NCBI GenBank assembly: GCA_030374765.1
Contig: JARGXX010000068.1
Span: 1,674,001-1,738,000, forward strand
DNA length: 64,000 nt
Direction of reading: 5' to 3'
Source of the DNA: Agarophyton chilense
Lineage: Eukaryota; Rhodophyta; Florideophyceae; Gracilariales; Gracilariaceae
Below, one piece after another: positions 56,801 to 64,000 of this stretch. The position numbers were made by a program, and so were the translations under genes. The notes below the pieces were generated by a model. It was not told where the DNA came from. It made no database searches and saw only the letters and a list, made by a program, of their open reading frames with translations. The first letter of the stretch is position 1; every line of letters starts with the position of its first letter.

Positions 56801-56898
56801 TCTTGAGAGACGGGTGCTGGGGGTTCCCATCGTTTGCCACGCATTTGCCATCTCCCCTTACGCTTTCTAGATTGAAAGAAGGACGTGGACATGTTCAT
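53764..56898 (-). CDS. CACTA/TNP2-like transposase, intact
   Basis: 1044 codons without a stop. The N-terminal 300 residues are basic then acidic. A CPAC (CXXC) pair lies near 275. The DDE core: FLTFSTDGFECAK with D near 362; LNFSVEERSRANNTLILAVV; HVLFFTADWPAASKLLGYVG with D near 454, followed by CRFC (CXXC) near 475; FPYDVMHLVLLGWSKHLLKLL; and LIERLLGDMGRRM with a Glu near 755. These blocks in this order are characteristic of TNP2/Plavaka-type CACTA transposases, which cut at the inverted ends. It faces the channel gene tail to tail, overlapping by 65 bp, and diverges from the accessory gene. The long intact frame suggests a recently active element. Confidence 0.85.
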   Translation of the reverse strand: MNMSTSFFQSRKRKGRWQMRGKRWEPPAPVSQESSEQYTRLPEQAPCRKRRCRWELEPEQKLLNDEQSISPLQTQKDLSEMEESSDVRGFDLGREEDSPLHVPIVNPQNSFHNLPVDAKNEDAQLSLLQHGAISPLDAYAFDIDRQSSAFYESDDGQMSGSAEDSDPQQASQLSLSSDAIAGLETRNTGVQSADEFRRLGAFLYTAELSGISQRTLEKLLTVAPINAMVSYRTMLSFAVRNSLATESYVQMCREGHTASAGRLRNTVKCPACENTIKGIGSAKFWYLRPTVAIKALCRVRDSFQELIEGCKRAKDACMESINVAEDQDFHHGNMFQRKFSSCMQQWDEESDVLHLFLTFSTDGFECAKNRKGQPISSWPLVCTVLNFSVEERSRANNTLILAVVPGSHISQYFDTFMSEIVKDFRQLQKGVQVVCHDKRIRLVRAHVLFFTADWPAASKLLGYVGHTGTVFCRFCLKQKTYIPECNSSYVVPHISSGLVKAVLEKRRGRKIVYKVGDIINIECGSARHECDIISTWGKLKRLGDDAAAGMNEIARKTGIKRDSCFRKLSMDFKYSFPYDVMHLVLLGWSKHLLKLLCGFHARHEKMETTPSYCIPRNTLHKIDSNMDRCSGGIPVSWGRPPLALRDIERYKAEDFKRQLEIYLVPFLHREGVEGKILTICRLTSRLISICFQYQCVDGKVEELKNVVEELYARFVDLFYRKPSDAYCFTPTTHAVLHLPDLLKQCGPLPTTSQFLIERLLGDMGRRMTSKTNVYSHLFHKNHRLFALRIMNNGLAPRVVEEKTLRLTSETSDQDSESSGEGKSTRYTSTGVECHGTGIESEVCGEKRSSISRFMRQNVSNGVQSYRITSLKQYQWATIFKSNQQFSIETKEWYTKRCKSTRGARQKHCIAGEFLRVDEAQIDADSHSGVSHTTSLRKTRDLYYGEVQRIFEACIEINRQDGKRVLMLALFQIKWQYGCVHEEQLDLVYTRDRRRSEVSIETSECIQRLVGVLDISGRRYFVDKFRNKRISRGDLQIPGALAVRV

Positions 56899-57536
56899 TC
56901 TGGAGCTGCAGAGAAGGATATTGTGAGAAGGAGGAACTCAGTATTGAACGATGATGCTAAAACGAGGTAGCCGCGTTATCATGGAGTTCAGAATTTGAAT
57001 ATTGATGGCTAACGCAGATCCGGCGTATAGTCCTAGCTCCCTCTACCTCTCCGGGCAGGTTCAAGGGTCAAAGTTTATCAAATTTGTGGCCGAATGTAGA
57101 AAGGGCATTTTGTGACCAACTTTTTGGCAAATGGAGAAGGTTCACCCGAAAGCTTGCTGGCGCTTTCGTTTGAAGTCCGCTTGTTTTCTTTCGATGCGAC
57201 TTCCATATAAGTTCCCCCTCAAACATTTCGTCGAGCTTCACCTCCCGAGTCTTCCCCTTCCAGGCTCCATTTCATCCCTTCTGTCTCTTTCCCGTCGCTC
57301 CGGTCCACATCCAATTCCCCATCTCGTTCATTTCCGTTCCCGTGCACCGCGTACCGTATTCGTTCTTTCGACTTCTTCGAACGAAAGCGACGGCAGCGTA
57401 CCAACGTACGGTTAACGCATTGTAAGTACTGCCTAGTTCACGTTTACATTGATGAGAGTGCTTCATCTTCTGCTAACTTTCATGCATATATTTCGTTTGC
57501 TCTGCGTTTTCAATGACTTAGGTTTGTTCATGCATC
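56899..57536. promoter_or_regulatory. divergent intergenic region of the CACTA element
   Basis: 638 bp between the transposase start (minus) and the accessory gene start (plus); probably holds both promoters. No TATA box or operator clearly seen. Confidence 0.4.
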
Positions 57537-58928
57537 ATGGGGTCTCGAGTTATTAACCCAGTCACTGCAGATTACAATCAGTCGTCGATGCAGCAGGAAA
57601 GCATCATCGACAGCCGGTCGGGGGGTCATATAGTTCTCCCAAACACTATCGGCATTCCAACAGCGGCCTATAAACGGAGAATGAAGGTATCAGATAGGCC
57701 TGGCGTTCCCACCGGCACCGTTCTTTCAGCGCGCTTAGTTTTTAACCGTCTGTACCGGGAGCAGATGGGAACTTCGGCTCCATCGAATGAAAACTATCCT
57801 GTGTATGCAGAGATGGCAAACGCAGTCAAGGACGTCATCAGGCAGTTTCTGTATCAGAGGATGTCATTAAGGCGCGGAGAAAGGACATTCACTTCTGTGA
57901 AAATCGAGTATGCCACTCAACTGACGCATCTCAAGCGGAAGATTGTGGATGCATTTCCAGTTCTCGGAGCGGCTCAGAACTGCTGGCTGGCGACGGAGTT
58001 TATCAAGGAATCCATGCAACGCGATAAGAAGGCTTTGATCGAAGCTTCGAAAAAGGCAGCCAGGAGACGTTTATTGTGCACTGATCTTGGCGGAATCCAG
58101 AACGACTTGAGTGCACATGCACCTGAGCAGAACGGCCCCAAGCCCGTTGTGTCTCCCGTTGTGTCTCCCGTTGTGTCTCGTGTTCTCTCTATGCATGTCC
58201 GGTCAGGGGAGCATGTGCAAGGTGGTGCGATGCGAATGAATTACAGGTCTGACGGTGGGAGATGCCGCTCTAGCCAAACTAAACGACGAAACCAGAATCA
58301 ACGTTCGCGAAAGCGCACTGCAAGGGGCAATGACAGGTCTGCACAAGTTGGACCTCTTCCAGATGACGATCAAGTACTTCAACGCCACGGCCACTCTGCA
58401 CTGCATTCAATTAGTAACGCCGGTTCGTCTACTAGGTGCTTTCCAAGAGACATTAGTGGCCATCCTCCGCAACCCGATCAACATAGTATTCACAATCAGA
58501 GCGGTGAGCCCTATCGCAACGAGCAGAACAGTAACCAGTTGCAGGCTGCTGTGACCGAGAGGGCCTCGAACAAGCGCCCCTTCAACCAAATTTCCACATT
58601 GTCCAACAATTCGGGTGAATTCGATGATGACAACAAAGACCAACATGATGAGTATCACTCTCAAGCGCCACAAAAACAGCAGCGGCAGCGTAAGACTACA
58701 CGGAAAGGAGTGAAGGGAAGGGCATGCAGAAAAGGCATCTCCAAATCCAGGACCATGCAGAAGCTACATGAAAGCGAAACATCTGAAGATGAGTCTGACT
58801 CAACTGTGCTTCACGGGGCAGAGGAAACTTGGGTTGCACGCCACAGAGAAGCACGTCAGAGCTCTCGTATTAGAAATTCGAAGGCAGCTGTTTCTCGATT
58901 CCGCGCCCCTCGCTCCATGAAGCCGTGA
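57537..58928 (+). CDS. accessory protein of the CACTA-like element, unidentified
   Basis: 463 codons, intact. The N-terminal half (about 70-190) looks folded and helical (YPVYAEMANAVKDVIRQFLY; LTHLKRKIVDAFPVLG). A 12-bp repeat coding PVVS three times follows near residue 205. The rest is Arg/Lys-, Gln- and Ser-rich with basic stretches, consistent with nucleic-acid binding. CACTA elements usually encode, besides the transposase, a second protein (TnpA type) that binds subterminal repeats; its place next to the transposase suggests that role, but there is no recognisable homology. Confidence 0.6.
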   Translation: MGSRVINPVTADYNQSSMQQESIIDSRSGGHIVLPNTIGIPTAAYKRRMKVSDRPGVPTGTVLSARLVFNRLYREQMGTSAPSNENYPVYAEMANAVKDVIRQFLYQRMSLRRGERTFTSVKIEYATQLTHLKRKIVDAFPVLGAAQNCWLATEFIKESMQRDKKALIEASKKAARRRLLCTDLGGIQNDLSAHAPEQNGPKPVVSPVVSPVVSRVLSMHVRSGEHVQGGAMRMNYRSDGGRCRSSQTKRRNQNQRSRKRTARGNDRSAQVGPLPDDDQVLQRHGHSALHSISNAGSSTRCFPRDISGHPPQPDQHSIHNQSGEPYRNEQNSNQLQAAVTERASNKRPFNQISTLSNNSGEFDDDNKDQHDEYHSQAPQKQQRQRKTTRKGVKGRACRKGISKSRTMQKLHESETSEDESDSTVLHGAEETWVARHREARQSSRIRNSKAAVSRFRAPRSMKP

Positions 58929-59976
58929 GAGACTTTGTGATAGTCCTGTCGTGTTGCTAATGACATGTTTCCTATTGTAAGTACACTCGCCTTCATTGAT
59001 TTATGCGGGCTCTCCTGGCTAACACCTCTAACTGCTCCAGGTCCCTAACCTTTCGCAAACGATATCATGTTCAAAATTACTCTATTGCGAAGCATATTCA
59101 ACATAACGTTTATGGTGCTATCGCCAACCACGGATTACGTACAGTGAGTTCCTCCCGTTTGCAACCATGATTAAAACCTCATATGCCTCACCAGACTAAC
59201 CAACTATCGTTCTTTTGATTTCAATGTGTCAGGACTCCCGATTAACTTTTTGTTACCATGAAGTTCGTATGTATCACCATAGATTGGGCGAACGGTACGA
59301 TTTGAAATCTGGATGAGGCGGTTCTTGGTGTACGAAATGGTTGTAGTTGTTCATTGCTTGACTTGCATCAAGTGTGAGTTCTAGATGCGATACAGTTTTG
59401 ATCATACAAAGTAGTTTTTTCGTCTAAGTAAGTCTAAGTGAGGGAAATTCCATCTTTGTATGGGAGAGCTTGGAGACTATCATCTTCATAAGAAGTGGGA
59501 CTCGAGAAGGCCCCTCTCGGTGGATTTTACGAGTAAACTATGTCCAGAACTAGAACCTAAATGGTGTGAAATATGTGTTGTATTGGAGAGTTAATGGACC
59601 TGATAAGGTCACAATTCGGTGTTCTATCTGCCCGAAACTGAAAGAAACAAGCGTCCATATCCAACAATCATTTGTCTTGATTGTGGAGAAGGGTTCTTAT
59701 TTCGAACCAGATCGGAACTGAGAATGGACTTGGTTCACCCAATTTTCCAGCCGTGTTTCGGCTCAATATAGTCCTATTACGCCCTTTTTGCGTATGATCT
59801 CGGACTCATGAGGTATGCTGACGTGTTCTAATTCTCGTCCATAGTTGGTGCAGTGTTCGTCCTACAATAGTCGGCCATATTTTGGCATACGTTAAAAGGC
59901 ATATTTCAGGCCATTTTTTGGCCTGTTTTTAGCCGGAAAATTTAAATAAAATTAAGGTCTAAGTACGGCCAAATTA
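58929..59976. other. right subterminal region of CACTA element, no gene
   Basis: AT-rich, no coding frame. From about 59875 it carries GGCC motifs (GGCCATATTTTGGC, CAGGCCATTTTTTGGCC) mirroring those of the left end. Confidence 0.6.
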
Positions 59977-60011
59977 CGGCCATATTTTGTCCACTCATGC
60001 TGCGCACTGGG
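59977..60011. repeat. right terminal inverted repeat of CACTA-like element
   Basis: Reads CCCAGTGCGCAG...ATATGGCCG on the minus strand. Target copy ACG follows at 60012-60014. Confidence 0.85.
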
Positions 60012-60014
60012 ACG

Positions 60015-60268
60015 ACTATACCTTTTGGTTCATCGTTTCTCAACTACCACACAGGCTTTCCCGCGCATCGACGCCTACCATATTTCACCTACACGGTATA
60101 GGCTAGTTGCCCCGCCGTTGGCCCCTGCGGGTTTTCACGGTGCCCTGTTACCATCGAGGTTTATTACGTCTACCCTCTAAGGTTGAGCGTCAACACGCTC
60201 CCTGCGGTTGAGTGTCACTACGCTCCCGAGACAAGACAGTAGTATACCCCAGAGGTGATTGTACGACA
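60015..60268 (+). repeat. gypsy-3 3' LTR, second part
   Basis: Resumes the LTR at ACTATACCTTTTGG and ends GTACGACA. It differs from the 5' LTR by a roughly 25-bp duplication around 60184-60226 (GGTTGAGCGTCAACACGCTCC, then GGTTGAGTGTCACTACGCTCC). Confidence 0.9.
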
Positions 60269-60587
60269 AATTAGGCGCGTGCTGAACGACAGAGGATGAT
60301 AGGACAAATAAAGGTTTTGACAAAGAAGCTTCAGTAACTTTTCATAAGTCCCGTTTGTGAACATCTTAAGTGCTTGGAATGTTTTCTAGGAGCAGTTGTG
60401 GCTGCTGCAACTTATTTATGATTGAGGAAAACAATTTTCTCACCGATTTCTTTGAGATGGTATGTTGACGCCTCCACAAGACCCCTTTTAAAGATTCAAT
60501 CTAACGATAATACCACTCCTTTAATTCTGCAGAAGCTCAAGCCAGAAGATCCCGCCCAATACCTCCACCAATTAAAGGAGAAGCCGT
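60269..60587. other. no gene seen
   Basis: AT-rich stretch between the gypsy-3 LTR and the PWP2 relic. Nothing recognised. Confidence 0.4.
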
Positions 60588-63072
60588 CTACATAAACAAA
60601 ACCGCAGCAACCCCAAACCACCCAAATCGCTTAGATTGAGCACGACAAGCGCAATTAAATGATGGCAACGCCGTAGTAGCGTACGAAGGATCTAAAATGC
60701 TACGATGCCCACTACCTCCATGCGCAAGAAATAATTCCTTGGACCAGTGCCTATTGAACTCAAGATGGGTAGTGTCTTCCAATCTCCATGCGAGCAAGAG
60801 AACAATTCAGTTGAAGTACAGAACTGTTAATGCCCTAGCAGCTTTATCAATGAGTGCTATTGGGACCTTTTCAACGAATAAGTTCAAAACGGCTCTGTCA
60901 CTTAGTATTAAAGCCAGCCAGTCAACGAAGTTCTAGTTCTGACACTGCATCTGGAAGCGACAGTCCATTTTCAATTCGAGCCTCTTGGTAGTCTTCATCG
61001 TGCTCGTCATCATCTTCAATATTCATCACATGGCCACTCATGGTTAGATTCTTTGAGTTTAACTTGTCTAGCAGACCGTTAAAGTCTTGATTCTGAGTTG
61101 CTGCAATCTTCTTGACTGGCGTTGGTCCGCTTCCCTCTCCAATGTGGTAGACACAAACATTTTTCGAGGCGGCTCCAGAAAACAAAAATCTTCCCTTAGA
61201 AGAGTAGCTCAATGTTTGAAATGACCCTTTTGGGCGCTACAGTCATCTACCCGCGAAGACGATCACGAACTGAATCCCGAGCTCCATCCGTGGTGGCGGC
61301 CACAGAGCTTTTCGGGTCCCATACTATGATTCCGCTGATGTGGTGCAAACCGCAAGCTCCTTACCATCAGGTCGGAAGGTGACATCCATGACTTCGTTGT
61401 TGTGCTATAGGACTTCATATGTCCCTTTCAGTTTGCACAACTCCCAAAGCCGAAAGGTGCGATCTCGCGACGAGCTGACAAATGTGCCCCTCCATGGGCG
61501 AAACGAAACTCCACTATTTGGAGCTCTGTGACCATTTAGAATTTCAAGCACTTGGCCAGTGCGTAATGACCATACCCTTATCTCAAATGTGTCAATACAT
61601 CCCGCGGCAATAAGCTCACCCGCCACGTTGGCTGCAACGCCGGTAAGCTGCCTTCTTGGCGGCGGACTCACCATGACCCGGAGGTTGCCATATCGCCAAA
61701 TGTCCAACGCTCTAACGCTGCCATCTAAAGAAGCCGAGAGAATAACCTCATTTGCAGAAAAAGCAAGTGATGTAACAGATGCCGAATGATCTGAGAATGT
61801 TGGCACGCAAAATCCAGTGACCGCATCCCGTAGTTTGACTAGTTCATCCTTCGAGCCCGCCGCAACAGCTCGACCTTCGGAACTCAATGCAACTGTTGTA
61901 GCCATGAGGGCATTTACTTTTTGTTTTAGGACATGGGTTTCTGTTTGCCAGTCCTGGATAAGAATTAGACCGTAGGAAGAGGATAATGCCACCCAATCTC
62001 CGCTAGAGTTCAAAGCGATGCGATTGATAGACCCATTAGAAACCGATAGTGTATGAAGAACCACAAGTCCCGTGAATGGAACCCTTTTCATATTCTTTTC
62101 CTTTGGATCATTTTCTTCAAGATTTCCTTCAACGTCATTTTCTTCTTCTATTACCTGTCGTTTCATGTTTCTAAGAGTGAAGAGCCCATCATAAAAAAAT
62201 TTGTGATTCATCCGTCATCTTTTCAGGCAGTTCGAAAATAGCCAACACCCCGTTGCACATGAAGAAGACGAGCCTATCTTCTCGAATGGATGCCCCCATT
62301 GACGTACGTGCCAATGCACGTTTGACGAAGTGTCGACTTGCGAGCTTCTCTAATAAGGGCACAGCGAATACTAGTCGCTTAGGATCGCGTGTTTCGTTTA
62401 CACATTCATGCTTGAATGGACTGTATTCGGGATGATCTCCATCATATCGTAGATGCCAGCAGGACATTACTCCATCTTCTGAAATCATTACCAGTCCGTT
62501 CTGGCTGACGAACTAAGCGACATTTACGGGACTACAATGAACATATAAAACAAGCGGTTTGATAAGAATTCTTTTTTGTCGGTCGAAAGAGTAAAGACAG
62601 TTAATCCACGATCTTATGCAACAGAACTTGAACGTGAATCCCGGCTCCATGCGATAGAAGACGATGTGATTGAAAATTGGGCTTTGCCTCTCAACGCACC
62701 GAATGTTGGAATACGACCAGTGGGCAAGTGCCACACTTCAACTTTCTTGCCATAAAATACCGCGAACTTGGCGCATGGTCATAAGGCACATGTTTGGTCT
62801 TCAAAGTTGTGAGATATACCACCGATCACTCGACACGAAGGCAGGAGATGAACAGTGGAGCGGGGGGCATTGTCAGTCGTCATAATAACCCTTTTTGTTT
62901 GGCTTATGGACGAAAGAGAACGGGTAGCCTCAAATGCGAGAGTACAAGTTCTCCCTTGCTGTGGATCAGTGTGTTTGGTACGACCATTTGCTATGTGAAG
63001 CAAAGAATTGAAGGATGTGAGAAAGAAACCATGCCCTAGCATCGACACCACTGTACATCTCCATCGCAACAA
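60588..63072 (-). pseudogene. PWP2: PWP2/UTP1 (U3 snoRNP WD40 protein) pseudogene
   Basis: The intact protein is an essential WD40 component of the small-subunit processome in the nucleolus. From N to C: SFNSLLHIANGRTKH and CAKFAVFYGKKVEVWHLPTGR (63030-62700), AWSRDSR, EDGVMSCWHLRYDGDHPEYS (about 62480), LSVSNGSINRIALNSSGDWV (about 62050), FSDHSASVTSLAFSANEVIL, SLDGSVRALDIWRYGNLRVM, FEIRVWSLRTGQVLEILNGH, RDRTFRLWELCK (about 61440), VMDVTFRPDGKELAV, LSYSSKGRFLFSG (about 61200) and the helical C-terminal domain (DWLALILSDRAVLNLFVEKV about 60900; LEDTTHLEFNRHWSKELFL about 60780). At least six frame changes or stops (for example TAG at 61405-61407) make it non-functional; a working copy must exist elsewhere. 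The first WD segment may extend to about 63240. Confidence 0.88.
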
Positions 63073-63399
63073 CTACTACAAGTGAAAAACAATGTCACTC
63101 TCCGTGATAATATGGCTACTCGGTCGTGAACTATCACGAGCCATAGAGTGAATGAATGCCGGCTCAGTTGCGAAAAAATGGGGTTTTCTCCTGGAAATAT
63201 TCGATATGAGAAACAGCGTGGGCGTAATGCCTTCTTCACAAGAAGCTTACTTTAGATATGTGCCCGGAAGTAGTTCAAATGATACTGAGAAAAAGGAAAA
63301 AGAGACCAACTCCTGGACCAAAAAGTAGGCTCACATGCACAAAAATACACCGCAGTCATCGGAGTTCGTCTGTTTCGTAACGACTACGTTATCCGCAGA
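63073..63399. other. gap between the PWP2 and Ulp1 relics
   Basis: May hold the decayed N-terminal codons of PWP2 (to about 63240). Otherwise nothing recognised. Confidence 0.35.
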
Positions 63400-64000
63400 T
63401 CACTTCGTAGCCTTGAACTCCTGTCCCTTGATTGCAGCTTCACCATGGATCCATCGCAAAAGTTTTTCTCGAACCTCAGGAGATCCGATTTTGTCCATAG
63501 AATCCAGGTGTGCAACGATCCTATTCTTTAAGTTAATTATTCCTGATATCAAGTACAAATTCTGCTGGTTGATCGGTATCAGCATGAGATCATATTGAAA
63601 TACGTCGGATCTGGCGAGTCCATCGCTTAACCAGGGATTAGTTGTAGTAAATTAATCTTGTTCGAGGATTAAATATGAACAATGTAGAACGCAAGAACGA
63701 GAAATTAATTGGACTTTCGGTATGTGTTGGGCGGAAGGCGTCTTCTTCCTTGACACATTATTATCGTGCAAACCATTTCCATTCACAAAACTGTTTGGAA
63801 GGCCGTTTGGTGTTCAGTTCTCATCAGAATTAGTCTTCCTCGCGAATGTCCTTCTCTCAGTTAAAAGATTCATGTAGAAATTTACGATCTCGTCTTTCAG
63901 CCAGTTATTGGGCGGCAGTGTCCGTAGATCTTTCGCTCGAATAATGAAACCGTCAAAACGAGACAACTCGCTGTGCTGATTGGAAGAATCCGCTAGCGCC
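63400..64000 (-). pseudogene. Ulp1/SENP-type SUMO protease pseudogene, N-terminus outside window
   Basis: One minus phase from the window edge to a stop at 63400, interrupted by TGA near 63817 and TAA near 63647. It reads FDGFIIRAKDLRTLPPNNWLKDEIVNFYMNLLTER, split here as GFIIRAKDLRTL and NWLKDEIVNFYMNLLTER, the hallmark opening of the C48 catalytic domain. FQYDLMLIPINQ...NLYLISGIINLKN and IVAHLDSMDK follow. C48 proteases have HW before the strand occupied here by NLYL, so the catalytic His is lost; the Asp (LDSM) is kept, and the Cys region is not found before the stop. The working enzyme removes SUMO from proteins. Confidence 0.75.

Larger units (their letters stand above)
49383..60011. mobile_element. 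CACTA/EnSpm-like DNA transposon carrying a potassium channel gene
   Basis: A 10,629-bp element with 35-bp inverted ends (49383-49417 and 59977-60011, CCCAGTG...ATATGGCCG, 25 of 35 matching by eye) and a 3-bp target duplication ACG (49380-49382, 60012-60014). Removing it restores the gypsy-3 LTR exactly. Both subterminal regions are dense in GGCC motifs within about 150 bp of the ends, as in CACTA elements. Content: BK-type channel (49841-53828, plus), transposase (53764-56898, minus) and accessory protein (57537-58928, plus). The terminal bases differ from the classic CACTA, so the superfamily rests on the transposase, target size and subterminal repeats. Confidence 0.85.
40992..60268 (+). 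mobile_element. Ty3/gypsy chromovirus gypsy-3, 3' LTR split by a CACTA element
   Basis: A decayed chromovirus, about 8.6 kb without its insertion. The 5' LTR is 40992-41600; the 3' LTR is 49003-49382 plus 60015-60268, separated by the nested transposon 49383-60011. The primer site (41604-41621) matches that of gypsy-2. Gag, pol and a chromodomain follow in order, then a polypurine tract AGGAAGGGGG (48991-49000). LTR identity is about 95 percent over the first part, so it is older than gypsy-2. No target duplication is evident (TCTAT before, AATTA after). No antisense ORF. Confidence 0.9.

Overview
The window looks like repeat-rich nuclear DNA of a marine eukaryotic alga. A florideophyte red alga (Chondrus/Gracilaria type) is my best inference. 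The coding blocks appear intronless. One host-type gene fuses a sulfotransferase-like domain to glycosyltransferase domains, as might be expected where sulfated galactans are made. Most of the rest is layered transposons and decayed genes. Species assignment is not proven by the sequence.

Layout, left to right. 1-8911: remains of a Ty3/gypsy chromovirus (gypsy-1), interrupted at its integrase by a complete but dead Ty1/copia element (268-4701, 173-bp LTRs, CCCTA target duplication). The right part of gypsy-1 carries a decayed antisense reading frame. 9636-10640: Harbinger-like transposase relic. 11833-14638: sulfotransferase/glycosyltransferase fusion gene, the best host-gene candidate, with one frameshift. 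15206-16505: Tc1-like element with four transposase-type sites in IR/DR arrangement. 16967-36963: a possible very large DNA element with inverted ends and a decayed minus-strand gene, split by a complete chromovirus, gypsy-2 (18855-30200, 916-bp LTRs, TGCTC duplication). Gypsy-2 contains an intact 576-codon antisense reading frame. 37500-38240: second Harbinger-like relic. 38300-40990: LTR debris.

40992-60268: gypsy-3, a decayed chromovirus whose 3' LTR was split by a 10.6-kb CACTA/EnSpm-like DNA transposon (49383-60011, 35-bp inverted ends, ACG duplication). That transposon holds an intact 1044-codon transposase, a 463-codon accessory protein and a full-length BK/Slo-type potassium channel gene broken by two frameshifts. 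60588-63072: decayed PWP2/UTP1 ribosome-biogenesis gene. 63400-64000: decayed Ulp1/SENP-type SUMO protease running off the window.

The elements form a clear relative chronology (host DNA, then gypsy-1, then copia; large element, then gypsy-2; gypsy-3, then CACTA). The most interesting points are the ion channel riding in a DNA transposon, the sulfotransferase/double-glycosyltransferase fusion, and an antisense gene found at the same position in two chromovirus lineages.
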